This document shows, in pieces, positions 51,634 through 61,092 of a DNA stretch of 64,000 bases. The notes under the pieces are model-generated. The model made no database searches. It was not told the origin of the DNA and was given only the letters and a program-made list of their open reading frames with translations. Numbering within the stretch: the stretch's first letter is position 1; the number at the start of each line of letters is the position of its first letter. Source of the DNA: Murimonas intestini (GTDB lineage: Bacteria; Bacillota; Clostridia; Lachnospirales; Lachnospiraceae); assembly GCF_024622195.1 (NCBI RefSeq), contig NZ_JANKBI010000015.1, positions 85,983 to 149,982 on the forward strand. The letters are read 5' to 3'. The position numbers and the translations under genes are program-made.

Positions 51634-52218
51634 TTGTCACAGACTACAAAGAGGGCCCTGGCTGCTTCCCTTAAAAAGCTGCTTCTTGAAAAACCCCTTG
51701 ATAAAATAACGGTTATAGATATAGTTGAAGACTGTGAGGTCAACCGCCAGACCTTCTATTATCATTTTAAGGATATATTTGACCTGATAGAATGGATGTG
51801 TCTTGATGAGGCTTCTAAGGCGCTGAACGGAAAGAAGACATATGAGACATGGCAGCAGGGATTCCTGCAGATATTTAATGCAGTTTTGATGAATAAGCCC
51901 TTCATCATGAACGTTTACCATTCTGTCAGCCGTGAACAGGTGGAGATGTATCTGTATGAGGTTACATATGACCTTATGATCGGAGTGGTGGAGGAACAGG
52001 CTCAGGGTATGAGCGTGCGTGATGAAGATAAGAAATTTATTGCTGATTTTTATAAATTTGCATTTGTAGGCCTGATGCTTGACTGGATCAGAAAGGGAAT
52101 GAAACAAGATCCAAAAGAAATAGTGGGACATCTGAGCGTGCTTATACAGGGAGATATTACCAGGGCTCTGAACAAGTACAGGATAGACAGGCCGAGGCAG
52201 ACAGAACAGGGAAAATAA
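51634..52218 (+). CDS. TetR-family regulator (DhaS-like C-terminal domain)
   Basis: 194 residues from TTG 51634 with AAAGGAAG upstream. HTH: LDKITVIDIVEDCEVNRQTFYYHFKDIFDLIEWM. The C-terminal region (FMLDWIRKGMKQDPKEIVGHLSVL type) resembles TetR_C_8, seen in DhaS-like regulators. The target is not evident; it lies alone between the kinase and the EAL-protein genes. Confidence 0.85.
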   Translation: MSQTTKRALAASLKKLLLEKPLDKITVIDIVEDCEVNRQTFYYHFKDIFDLIEWMCLDEASKALNGKKTYETWQQGFLQIFNAVLMNKPFIMNVYHSVSREQVEMYLYEVTYDLMIGVVEEQAQGMSVRDEDKKFIADFYKFAFVGLMLDWIRKGMKQDPKEIVGHLSVLIQGDITRALNKYRIDRPRQTEQGK

Positions 52219-52410
52219 GACAGTTAGAATGAGTGGAAGCCCCTTCTCATCATGCGGAAAGGGTTTGCTTTTCGGCGCTTAAAATGATAGAATGTATTGC
52301 AGGGAATAAAGAGGTGTTGGGGCAGAATACTGGGGCAGTAAACAGTGCCGTGGTAAAAGAAAAATGTGAATAGATGTCAGACATAGTATGGGGTGTCTGG
52401 GAGGATACAG

Positions 52411-54318
52411 ATGAAAAAATATATGAGGGTATTTTTTCCGGTATTGTTTCTGTGCCTGTTGATTATAAGCGGCATATCAGTAAAAATGATACATGATATC
52501 GGTAATTATGGGACATTGATCAATTATGTGGGAATAGTCAGGGGGGCATCCCAGAGACTTGTGAAGCTGGAGACAAACGGCATAGAAGAAGATGATCTGG
52601 CAGAATATGTTGGGGCAATCCTGAAGGAGCTGAGGACAGGTGAAGGGGATTTTGGACTGGCACTGACTCGTTCGGAAGAGTATAATGCAAATCTGGAGCT
52701 GCTGGATGCGCAGTGGAATATTGTGCTGGAAAAGATCCGTAAAGTGCGGGAGGGCGAAGTTAAGACGGCCCTGCTGGATGAGAGTGAAAAATTATTTAAA
52801 ATTGCAAATGATACAGTGTTCTCGCTTGAGAGATATTCTTCATACCGGTCATCACAGCTGGGAATGTTTATTTCAGCAGTGTCAGTCATATGTCTTATAC
52901 TGCTCATCTATTATATAAAAAGTTTCTTTGATCTGAAGAAAACGAACAGGGAGCTGAAGGATATCGCCAGCAGGGATAAGCTGACAGGAGTCTATAATGG
53001 GGCAGAATTTAACAGAGAAGCTTCAAATATCCTGGTCCAGTATCCTGACAGGAAGTTTGCCATCCTGTACATCGACATAGAGAACTTTAAATATATAAAT
53101 GATGTGTTCGGCTATACGTATGGGGATGAAATGCTCAGGAGTTATGCGGCTTTGATGCTGAAGGACACAAGGGAAGCAGAGGCTGTGGGGAGAAGCATTG
53201 CTGACCGTTTTACTGCTCTGCGCTGTTATGAGGATAAAGATGAGCTGCTGCAGAGGCAGAAGGATGTTGATAAAAAGTTTTTTGAAAAGGGAGGCAGACT
53301 TCCCGGAAGACATATGGTGACTGTAGCCTGCGGTATTTGCTGCATCGAGGACGTTATAGAACATCTGGATGTTCAGGGGCTGATAGACAGGGCTAATTTT
53401 GCCCAGAAAACAGTTAAAAATGATCCTAAACTGCACTATGCATTTTATAACGAGAGCATCAGGCAGAAAATGATTGAAGAAAACAGGATCAGGGACAGAA
53501 TAGACAGTGCGCTGGAGAAGGGTGAGTTTGTAGTATATCTGCAGCCAAAGGTCTCTCTGGCAAATGGAAAAATTTCCGGCGCGGAAGCGCTGGCGCGATG
53601 GAAACTTCCAGACGGAAGGATGCTTCCTCCGGGAGAATTCATCCCTATAATGGAAAAAAACCATGTAATAGGAAAACTGGACAAGTATATATTTGAGAAG
53701 ATATGTATCTGGTTCCAAAACAGGATAAAGGCAGGCGTGCTGGTAGAGCCTGTTTCAATCAATGTCTCAAAGCTGCAGTTTTATAATCCTGATTTTGTGA
53801 AGGAGTACAGAGAGATAAAGGACAAGTATAATGTTCCGGATGGCATGCTGGAAATAGAGTTTACGGAGACAGTAGCCTTTGAAAATCAGAAGTATATGCT
53901 GAAAATAGTGTCAGAACTCCATGAGAATGGATTTGGGTGTTCCCTGGATGATTTTGGATCAGGATATTCCTCCCTGGGAATGCTCAAGGATCTTCAGATA
54001 GATGTTCTGAAGCTGGATGCCATGTTTTTCAGGAACAGCAGCGGCAACATAGAAAAAGAAAAGCTGATAGTCAGAAGCATAATTAACATGGTCAGAAGAT
54101 TAAATATCAGGGTCGTGGCTGAAGGAATCGAGACGCAGGAGCAGGTAGAATTCCTTAAGGAAGCAGGATGTGACCTGGTCCAGGGATTTATATATTATAA
54201 GCCCATGCCCGTAAAAGAATTTGAAAAGCTTATAGATGTGAGGACAGAAGCAGTCCGGGAGAATATTTACCCGAAGAATTTGAATACTATGGCAGTATCT
54301 GTCCTTGCCAAGATTTAG
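52411..54318 (+). CDS. Membrane c-di-GMP phosphodiesterase: degenerate GGDEF plus intact EAL
   Basis: 635 residues from ATG 52411 behind GGGAGG; GTG 52393 is rejected. Two membrane segments (about 8-28 and about 150-172) flank a helical extracellular sensor. The GGDEF domain has SIADRF (about 262-267) instead of GGDEF, so it is probably inactive as a cyclase. The EAL domain is complete: E392-A-L, SINVSKLQF, EIEFTETVAF, LDDFGSGYSSL, KLDAMFF, AEGIETQEQ and QGFIYYKPMP. It should hydrolyse c-di-GMP, perhaps with the GGDEF-like domain as a GTP sensor. Confidence 0.9.
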   Translation: MKKYMRVFFPVLFLCLLIISGISVKMIHDIGNYGTLINYVGIVRGASQRLVKLETNGIEEDDLAEYVGAILKELRTGEGDFGLALTRSEEYNANLELLDAQWNIVLEKIRKVREGEVKTALLDESEKLFKIANDTVFSLERYSSYRSSQLGMFISAVSVICLILLIYYIKSFFDLKKTNRELKDIASRDKLTGVYNGAEFNREASNILVQYPDRKFAILYIDIENFKYINDVFGYTYGDEMLRSYAALMLKDTREAEAVGRSIADRFTALRCYEDKDELLQRQKDVDKKFFEKGGRLPGRHMVTVACGICCIEDVIEHLDVQGLIDRANFAQKTVKNDPKLHYAFYNESIRQKMIEENRIRDRIDSALEKGEFVVYLQPKVSLANGKISGAEALARWKLPDGRMLPPGEFIPIMEKNHVIGKLDKYIFEKICIWFQNRIKAGVLVEPVSINVSKLQFYNPDFVKEYREIKDKYNVPDGMLEIEFTETVAFENQKYMLKIVSELHENGFGCSLDDFGSGYSSLGMLKDLQIDVLKLDAMFFRNSSGNIEKEKLIVRSIINMVRRLNIRVVAEGIETQEQVEFLKEAGCDLVQGFIYYKPMPVKEFEKLIDVRTEAVRENIYPKNLNTMAVSVLAKI

Positions 54319-54346
54319 ACAGTCCATAAAGAAAGGAAGAATAAAA

Positions 54347-55162
54347 ATGATATTGAAAGATTTAACTGTAGAGGCAGAAGGATATACAGCAAAGCTTCAG
54401 GTACATCTGTGGGAAAATTCACAGGAACTGCACACAGACAGCCCCAGGCCTCTGGTGCTGGTGTGCCCGGGAGGAGGGTACAGAATGACCTCCGACAGAG
54501 AGGCTGACGCTGTGGCATTTCAGTTTACGGCGATGGGTTATCACACTGCTGTACTCAGGTACAGCGTAGAGCCTGCCAGATATCCCACAGCTCTGCTGCA
54601 GGCAGCCGGGGCAGTTAAGCTGTTCAGGGAAAATGCAGAAGAGTGGTGTATCGACTGTGACAAAATACTTGTTGCGGGTTTTTCAGCAGGGGGCCATCTG
54701 GCATGTTCTCTGGGTGTTTTTTGGAACAGAGAGATCATCAGCGGATATTATAAGTGTGATTCGTCAATGTTCAGGGTCAATGGAATGATTCTGGGCTATC
54801 CGGTCATCACTTCAGGGGAATATGCACATGAAGGCAGTTTTAAATGTCTTCTGGGAGACCGTTATGAAGAGTTAAAGGATGAAATGTCTCTGGAGAAGCA
54901 GGTGAGTGAAAATACTCCCCCTGCATTTCTGTGGCATACCCAGGAGGATGACTGTGTTCCTGTAGAAAATTCCATGCTGCTTTTTGCAGCACTGCACAGA
55001 CAGGGAATTCCTGCTGAATACCATATATTCCAGAAAGGCGGCCATGGCCTGGGACTGGCAAATGAACTTACTATGGGCAATGATGGATATGGTGTTCAGA
55101 GAGAATGCCAGAGCTGGGTGTCTCTTGCCCATGAATGGATTGAGAGCAATTTTGTGAGGTAG
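54347..55162 (+). CDS. Alpha/beta-hydrolase esterase (acetylated-sugar type)
   Basis: 271 residues from ATG 54347 with AAAGGAAG. Oxyanion-hole motif VCPGGGYRM, nucleophile S113 in GFSAGGHLA, acid D201 or D202 in HTQEDDCVPV and base H233 in KGGHGLGL complete the triad. No signal peptide. It resembles acetyl-xylan/feruloyl-esterase-like cytoplasmic enzymes that deacetylate imported oligosaccharides; the substrate is not certain. It is followed by a LacI gene in the same direction. Confidence 0.87.
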   Translation: MILKDLTVEAEGYTAKLQVHLWENSQELHTDSPRPLVLVCPGGGYRMTSDREADAVAFQFTAMGYHTAVLRYSVEPARYPTALLQAAGAVKLFRENAEEWCIDCDKILVAGFSAGGHLACSLGVFWNREIISGYYKCDSSMFRVNGMILGYPVITSGEYAHEGSFKCLLGDRYEELKDEMSLEKQVSENTPPAFLWHTQEDDCVPVENSMLLFAALHRQGIPAEYHIFQKGGHGLGLANELTMGNDGYGVQRECQSWVSLAHEWIESNFVR

Positions 55163-55209
55163 AGAATAGATCCTGAAATCTTTACTGCTTAGCAGAAGGG
55201 AATGAAGAT

Positions 55210-56199
55210 ATGACCATTTATGATATTGCCAAAATGGCCGGTGTATCAGCCAGCACGGTGTCACGTGTAATTAACGAGAAGCCGGGCATAAAAGAATCTA
55301 CGCGTGAGAAGGTAAAGCAGCTGCTGAGAGAATATAATTATACACCTGATGAGAATGCCCGGGGACTTGTTAACAGGAATACAAGGCTTATAGGAATCCT
55401 TGTGGTGGATATCCGCAGCGCCCACCATACTGACCTGGCATTCGTGGTGGAAAACTATCTCAGAGAGAGAGGATATTGCGCGATCATCATTAATGCAGGC
55501 CCGTCAGAGGATCAGATGGCTGAGGGACTGAAGCTTCTGGAGCAGAGACGTGTGGACGGAGCCCTGCTGGTTGGCTCAATGTTTCAGAATGAGCAGGTGA
55601 AGCAGGGGATATTTGAGCATCTGAGAGAGGTGCCGGTAGTGCTGGCGAACGGCTATCTGGATCTTCCAAATGTCTATGGTGTGCTTGTGGATGAATGCGA
55701 CGGGGTAAAGCGGTGCGTAGAGCTGCTAAGAAAAAAAGGGAAAGAAAAACTGGCTTATATTGGTACAATGGATTCCCCGAGCAGCATGGCCAAGCTGAAG
55801 GGGTACCAGGAAAAGATGAAAGAATTTGGGTATGACAGCAGTGATCTGATCATTGAGGAGGCAGATGCGGACAGGGAGAGCGGGTATGAGGCCACGGTCC
55901 GGCTGCTCAGGAAACATGGAGAGGTAGAGGGGATCATCTACTCGGAAGATGTGATTGCGGCAGGGGCGGTCAGGGCATTCTGGGACCTGGGATACAAAAT
56001 ACCGGAAGATAAGGCAGTACTAGGAATAGATAACACAATATACGGGGAGCTTACATACCCTAAGCTTACATCTCTTGATAATAAAATGACGGAAATGGCA
56101 TATGAAGCCGCCAGGATTCTGGTGGAGGCTGTTGAAGGAAAGACAAACACAAAAAGACTGATGCTGTTTTCAGATATTGTAGAAAGAGAGAGTACTTAA
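55210..56199 (+). CDS. LacI-family repressor of the downstream catabolic operon
   Basis: 329 residues; HTH TIYDIAKMAGVSASTVSRVINEKPG and hinge LREYNYTPDENARGLVNRNTR, then a sugar-binding domain (LVVDIRSAHHTDLAFVVENYL; GALLVGSMFQNE; GIIYSEDVIAAGAVRAF). The next intergenic region has three ATCGAT-centred palindromes positioned over the promoter of the dehydrogenase-permease-HyuA operon, so it likely represses that operon. Confidence 0.88.
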   Translation: MTIYDIAKMAGVSASTVSRVINEKPGIKESTREKVKQLLREYNYTPDENARGLVNRNTRLIGILVVDIRSAHHTDLAFVVENYLRERGYCAIIINAGPSEDQMAEGLKLLEQRRVDGALLVGSMFQNEQVKQGIFEHLREVPVVLANGYLDLPNVYGVLVDECDGVKRCVELLRKKGKEKLAYIGTMDSPSSMAKLKGYQEKMKEFGYDSSDLIIEEADADRESGYEATVRLLRKHGEVEGIIYSEDVIAAGAVRAFWDLGYKIPEDKAVLGIDNTIYGELTYPKLTSLDNKMTEMAYEAARILVEAVEGKTNTKRLMLFSDIVEREST

Positions 56200-56209
56200 T
56201 ATGGATAGC

Positions 56210-56250
56210 ATGGCATCCGCGGCTCGTTCCAGCCGGCGGATGCCATTTTC
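56210..56250 (+). terminator. Terminator of the LacI gene
   Basis: An 11-bp stem ATGGCATCCGC/GCGGATGCCAT with a 15-base loop, then TTTTCTTT. Confidence 0.82.
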
Positions 56251-56516
56251 TTTCAGAGCAGGATGTTAAAAGAAGTATCATCGAATAATAATAATTTGAA
56301 AAGAAATCGATTGCAAAATTGCGTGAAAGAAAACCGGGATAAAAATATGGATATTCAGGAGTATTTGTGAAAAACAGACAAAAAATGTTAGTAAACTTTA
56401 TAAAATAATACAAGATGACATGTATTGAATATTGCAATCGATTGTGATAATATAAAACTACAATCGATTGCAATGAGAGAAAACTGAACAGTCATGGACA
56501 GAGAGGAAAGAATAAG
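56251..56516 (+). promoter_or_regulatory. Promoter with CAATCGATTG operators
   Basis: TTGAAT (56425-56430), 17 bases, TAATAT (56448-56453). CAATCGATTG occurs at 56435-56444, inside the spacer, and at 56461-56470, at the start of transcription. A third ATCGAT-centred site lies at 56306-56311, about 140 bases upstream. GGAAAG before the ATG is the ribosome-binding site. The layout is that of a LacI-family repressor with an auxiliary upstream site. Confidence 0.8.
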
Positions 56517-57551
56517 ATGTTAAGAATCCAGTACGAAGATTTGAGAAAAGAATTTGAAACCATATTGATCAGCCGGGGATTTAATGAGGAAAATGCCGGG
56601 AAAGCCTCCACGATCATAGCAAAATCTGCTGCAGACGGAGTATATTCCCACAGCGTCAACAGGTTTCCAAAACTTGTCTCCTATATGGACAAGGGAGTCA
56701 TTGATCCAAGGGCAGCAGCCGAAAAGGTGGGTGGCTTTGGAAGCTTTGAGAGATATGAAGGCCATTTTGCCCTGGGCTGTCTGAACGCTGTCATCTGCAT
56801 GGACAGGGCGTGTCAGATGGCAAAAGAGAGCGGGATAGGCGTGGTGGCAATTGGTCATACCAACCACTGGCTGAGGGCAGGAAGCTATGGATGGCAGGCG
56901 GCGGATGCAGGATGTGTGGGATTATGCTGGACGAATACAATGCCGAATATGCCCGCCTGGGGAGCAAAGGACAGGAGGATCGGAAATAATCCGTTTGTAA
57001 TGGCTATTCCCAGAAGTGACGGAAAACATGTGGTAGTGGACTGTGCCATGTCACAGTTTGCCTATGGCAAAATTGAAGAAGCAAGGCTTAAAGGGCAGCA
57101 GCTTCCTGTGCCGGGCGGCTTTGACAGGAATGGCAGTATTACTTCTGATCCGCGTGAGATTGAAGAGACGTGGAGGGTACTGCCCATAGGATACTGGAAG
57201 GGCAGCGGTCTGTCTGTTGCCTTTGATATGATAGCGGCAGTACTTTCGGGAGCAAATGCGGTCAGTGACATAGGGAAAAAATACGAAGAGGAGATAGGGC
57301 TGTCTCAGGTATTCATAGCAATAGATCCCGAAAAGTTTAACACAAAGGAAATGACAGATGAGATCATAGACAGGATCACAGCAGACATCCACAGTTCAGA
57401 ACCGGTAAAAGAGGGCGGCTCTATTTATTATCCCGGAGAAAGGACGATCCTCACCAGGGAGGAGAATATGCGTGACGGGATACCGGTACTGGAAGAGGTA
57501 TGGGAGAGGATCCGGGCACTTGAAAAACAGGAGCCTGAAAGTATAAAATAG
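56517..57551 (+). CDS. 2,3-diketo-L-gulonate reductase-like (Ldh2/MDH2 family) dehydrogenase
   Basis: 344 residues. Strong similarity by eye to YiaK/DlgD: SGVYSHGVNRFP-type GVYSHSVNRFPKL (H45), NHWLRAGSYGWQAADAGCVGLCWTNTMPNMPAWGAKDRRIGNNP, and GYWKGSGLSVAFDMIAAVLSG. The family uses NAD(P)H to reduce 2-keto acids; DlgD acts on diketogulonate in ascorbate breakdown. Ureidoglycolate and malate dehydrogenases are related alternatives. First gene of the LacI-controlled operon. No other ascorbate genes are present, so the true substrate is open. Confidence 0.85.
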   Translation: MLRIQYEDLRKEFETILISRGFNEENAGKASTIIAKSAADGVYSHSVNRFPKLVSYMDKGVIDPRAAAEKVGGFGSFERYEGHFALGCLNAVICMDRACQMAKESGIGVVAIGHTNHWLRAGSYGWQAADAGCVGLCWTNTMPNMPAWGAKDRRIGNNPFVMAIPRSDGKHVVVDCAMSQFAYGKIEEARLKGQQLPVPGGFDRNGSITSDPREIEETWRVLPIGYWKGSGLSVAFDMIAAVLSGANAVSDIGKKYEEEIGLSQVFIAIDPEKFNTKEMTDEIIDRITADIHSSEPVKEGGSIYYPGERTILTREENMRDGIPVLEEVWERIRALEKQEPESIK

Positions 57552-57566
57552 AAGAGGAGAGATCTC

Positions 57567-58916
57567 ATGGAATATATTATAGGTGTTTTATTAGTTCTGT
57601 CATTTATCGGGCTTGCCGTATATGCAGTGAAGGGCGGCAATCTGATGATGGGAATGCTGGTTATGGCTGTTATATGGACGGTTCTGCCCCTGATAGGCAA
57701 TGCCCTTGTAACTAATCCGGAATTTATAGCGGCAAATGCGGGGGTGGTGAAGATATCGGTCATTGACGCACTCACCAATGTGTTTCAGGGCGGGCCTGAG
57801 GGCTGGGGCTCGGTACTTGTAAATGTAGTCTTCGGCTCCTTATTTGGCAGGGTACTTCTGGAGACGGGAATAGCATCCACACTGATCCGTAAAACAGTAG
57901 AACTGGGCGGTGACCGTCCCACGATCATCTGCATCCTGATTTCTGTGGTGACAACAGCCATATTTTCAAGTATGTACGGAGCAGGAGCCGTGGTAGCCAT
58001 AGGAGTTATCATCCTGCCTATCCTGATCTCCCTTGGAATTCCCAAGGCGGTGGCAACAGTTTCCTTTATGCTTTCCATCGGAGCAGGCATGTTCATCAAT
58101 CCTGTGCAGTTCTCTATTGTGTCGGCATTCTTTCAGGATGAGAATGGAAAAGCGCTGTATCATTATGATGATACCTTTATCCGCTGGGGAGCCATTATTC
58201 TGGCAGTACAGCTGCTGATTACGGTCCTGATGATTCTTTTTACCATGTGCAAAAAGAAGACAGTGCACGCATGGAGCGTTGACCATCCACAGAAGCATAA
58301 AGAAATCTTTGTGCCAGGCCGTGCCCTGGTCAGCCCATTTATTCCGGTACTTCTGCTCATTGTACTGAAGGTTCCAATTATCCTGGGATTTCTGATCGGA
58401 AGCTTTTATGCCCTGGCCGCATGCGGAAGGCTTAAAAATTTTAAGACAGCCTGCCGGGTATTGAACAAGACCTTCTACGACGGGGTTGTAGACATTGCGC
58501 CGCTTGTTGGCTTCCTGCTGATCGTACCGATGTTTAATAAGGCTTCTTCCCTCTGTGTACCGTATTTTAACGCGCTGCTGGGAGGGATTATCCCGCAGAA
58601 TACTCTTGTGATCAGTGTGGCATTTGCCTTCTTATCCCCGCTGGGACTTTTCAGAGGGCCGCTGACCATGTTCGGCTGCGGTGCGGCGACACTTGGAATC
58701 CTGACGGGGATTGGTTTCCCGGTAAGCTACATATTCCCGCTCATATTCATATCCTCCACAGTCATGAATGTTTCCTGCTGTGTGACACAGTCGTGGATCG
58801 TGTGGGGCATCAATTATTCAAAAGTAACAGCAAAAGATTTTCTGAAGCTGAGTGTACCGGCCGGGTGGATCATCTGTATCATAGCACAGGCAGTCACTTA
58901 TTTCATGTTCGGATAA
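57567..58916 (+). CDS. Ion-transporter-superfamily organic acid permease (citrate/gluconate-type)
   Basis: 449 residues with about 11-12 membrane segments (..FGSLFGRVLLETGIASTLIRKTVELGGDRPTIICILISVVTTAIFSSMYGAGAVVAIGVIILPI..). The pattern of a re-entrant Gly/Pro-rich region in each half resembles GntP/CitMHS-type carriers. It lies between a keto-acid reductase gene and a HyuA-like gene, so uptake of their acidic or cyclic substrate is inferred. Exact family not fixed. Confidence 0.78.
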   Translation: MEYIIGVLLVLSFIGLAVYAVKGGNLMMGMLVMAVIWTVLPLIGNALVTNPEFIAANAGVVKISVIDALTNVFQGGPEGWGSVLVNVVFGSLFGRVLLETGIASTLIRKTVELGGDRPTIICILISVVTTAIFSSMYGAGAVVAIGVIILPILISLGIPKAVATVSFMLSIGAGMFINPVQFSIVSAFFQDENGKALYHYDDTFIRWGAIILAVQLLITVLMILFTMCKKKTVHAWSVDHPQKHKEIFVPGRALVSPFIPVLLLIVLKVPIILGFLIGSFYALAACGRLKNFKTACRVLNKTFYDGVVDIAPLVGFLLIVPMFNKASSLCVPYFNALLGGIIPQNTLVISVAFAFLSPLGLFRGPLTMFGCGAATLGILTGIGFPVSYIFPLIFISSTVMNVSCCVTQSWIVWGINYSKVTAKDFLKLSVPAGWIICIIAQAVTYFMFG

Positions 58917-58931
58917 GAGGAGGAAGAAAAA

Positions 58932-61055
58932 ATGGGCAGACAGGTACGCATGGGTATCGATGTTGGGGGGACTCACACGAAGGCGGTTGCGATCGACAAT
59001 GCAACACATGAGATCATCGGGAAATCTTCAGTGAAGACGACACATGATGATAAATACGGGGTAGCCACAGGTGTGGTGGCAGCCTTCCAGAATTGTTTAA
59101 AGGAAAATAATATAGCGCCGGAAGATGTCATTTTTGTGGCGCACAGTACAACACAGGCCACAAATGCTTTGATAGAGGGAGATGTGGCAAATGTGGGGAT
59201 AATAGGCTCAGGTGCGGGCGGAATAGAAGGTTTTCTGGCTAAAAAGGAGACTATGCTCAAGGATATTGACCTTGGAAGCGGCCGCAAAATAAAAATACTG
59301 GGAAGGTATATCAAACAGAAGGAATTGAGCGACCAGAGTGTGGGACAGGCCGTGAAGGAGCTGAAGGAAGAAGGGGCCCAGGTCATAGCCGCGTCTACTG
59401 CCTTTGGGGTAGATGATATTGAAGATGAACAGGGAATCTATGACATAGCTGTAAAGCAGGGAATGGAAACAACTATGGCCTCGGATATCACAAAGCTCTA
59501 CGGACTGACCAGGAGGACCAGGACAGCAGCCATAAATGCAAGTATTCTTCCTAAAATGCTTAACACGGCAAACTCTACGGAGGAGAGTGTGCGTAAGGCA
59601 GGTGTTAAAGTGCCGCTGATGATAATGCGCGGAGACGGCGGTGTAATGGAGATCAATGAGATGAAAAAGAGGCCTGTCCTGACTATGCTCTCCGGTCCTG
59701 CGGCCAGCGTAATGGGGTCCCTCATGTATCTGCGGGCATCGAATGGAGTTTATTTTGAGGTAGGAGGCACCACCACAAATATAGGAGTCATTAAAAACGG
59801 ACGTCCTGCAATTGATTATTCTGTTGTTGGAGGACACAGGACATATATCAGCTCCCTTGATGTGAGGGTTCTGGGAGTAGCCGGCGGCAGCATGGTCAGA
59901 GCATCTAAAAGCGGTGTGACGGATGTAGGGCCTCGTTCGGCTCATATAGCAGGTCTGGACTATGCAGTCTTTACAGATGAACAAGAGATCGTGGATCCGC
60001 AGGTAGAATTTTTCTCACCCAGGGAAGGGGACCCTTCAGACTATGTTGCCATCAGATGTAAGAACGGCAGAAGGATCACGATCACAAATACGTGTGCGGC
60101 CAATGTGCTGGGGCTGATCAAGCCGGAGCACTTTTCATACGGAAATGCGGCTGCCGCAAGGAAGGCCATGCAGCCGCTGGCAGATTACATGCATACTTCA
60201 GTTGAGGATGCGGCGAGACAGATTCTCACAAAAGCTTATGAAAAGATCGAGCCCGTCATTACAGAGCTGGCGGAGAAGTATAAGCTTGAGCACGACCAGA
60301 TCAGCCTGGTAGGTGTGGGCGGCGGGGCGGCTGCGCTGATAGGCTTCTGTTCAGACAAAATGAATTTAAAATACAGTATACCGGAAAATGCGGAGGTCAT
60401 ATCTTCGATTGGCGTGGCTCTGGCTATGGTCCGTGATGTAGTGGAGCGTGTGGTGCCAAACCCGACACAGGAAGATATCAGGAGCATTAAGGCGGAGGCC
60501 GTCAATAAAGCTGTGGAGAGCGGTGCATCGCCTGATACGGTGGAGGTGCATATAGAAATAGATGCCCAGACCTCAAAGCTGTCTGCTATTGCGCTGGGTT
60601 CTACGGAGGTAAAGACGACAGACCTTCTGAAAGAATGTACAGAAGAGGAGGCCCATCAGCTGGCAGCTGAGGACCTGAGGGCAGAAAAGGGCAGTGTGGA
60701 CCTGCTGTGCAAGACTCCGTCATTCTATGTGTTTGGAATGAAGAGAGGCGGAAAGACTCCTGTGAGGATACTGGACAAGAAAGGATTTATTAAGGTTCAG
60801 AGAAATGAGGCGGCAGCTTCATGTGTAAAGGCAGGGGCCTACAGAAATGAGGTAACCAGGATGTGGGAAGAACTGGCCGTGTATAAAGCAGATGCTATCA
60901 TGAGGCCTGACTATTACATCTGTGTGGGCGGCAGAGTTATGGACTTCTCAGGAAGTGTGGAACTGGAGCAGATCATGATGCTGATGGAACTTGATATGCA
61001 GATGGCAGATCCAAATGAGGATGTCATTATCGTAGGGGCCAAGAACGATATTTAA
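58932..61055 (+). CDS. HyuA-like hydantoinase/5-oxoprolinase-family ATPase
   Basis: 707 residues. N-terminal Hydant_A_N (MGIDVGGTHTKAVAID, then VAHSTTQATNALIEGDVANVGIIG) and central hydantoinase A domain (TRRTRTAAINASILPKM, LTMLSGPAASVMGS, YFEVGGTTTNIGVIKNG, LVGVGGGAAALIGF). It has the actin-like ATPase fold used to open cyclic amides with ATP. The usual HyuB partner is not in the window, so it may act alone, use a partner elsewhere, or have a different reaction. Last gene of the LacI-controlled operon. Confidence 0.85.
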   Translation: MGRQVRMGIDVGGTHTKAVAIDNATHEIIGKSSVKTTHDDKYGVATGVVAAFQNCLKENNIAPEDVIFVAHSTTQATNALIEGDVANVGIIGSGAGGIEGFLAKKETMLKDIDLGSGRKIKILGRYIKQKELSDQSVGQAVKELKEEGAQVIAASTAFGVDDIEDEQGIYDIAVKQGMETTMASDITKLYGLTRRTRTAAINASILPKMLNTANSTEESVRKAGVKVPLMIMRGDGGVMEINEMKKRPVLTMLSGPAASVMGSLMYLRASNGVYFEVGGTTTNIGVIKNGRPAIDYSVVGGHRTYISSLDVRVLGVAGGSMVRASKSGVTDVGPRSAHIAGLDYAVFTDEQEIVDPQVEFFSPREGDPSDYVAIRCKNGRRITITNTCAANVLGLIKPEHFSYGNAAAARKAMQPLADYMHTSVEDAARQILTKAYEKIEPVITELAEKYKLEHDQISLVGVGGGAAALIGFCSDKMNLKYSIPENAEVISSIGVALAMVRDVVERVVPNPTQEDIRSIKAEAVNKAVESGASPDTVEVHIEIDAQTSKLSAIALGSTEVKTTDLLKECTEEEAHQLAAEDLRAEKGSVDLLCKTPSFYVFGMKRGGKTPVRILDKKGFIKVQRNEAAASCVKAGAYRNEVTRMWEELAVYKADAIMRPDYYICVGGRVMDFSGSVELEQIMMLMELDMQMADPNEDVIIVGAKNDI

Positions 61056-61092
61056 CTGCCAAAGCGTGTCTGAAGCAGGCCCTGAGGGCAGA

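Noticed and set aside
61066..61092. GTG 61066 as start of the HExxH gene
   Set aside because: No ribosome-binding site; 61093 or 61123 is better placed.
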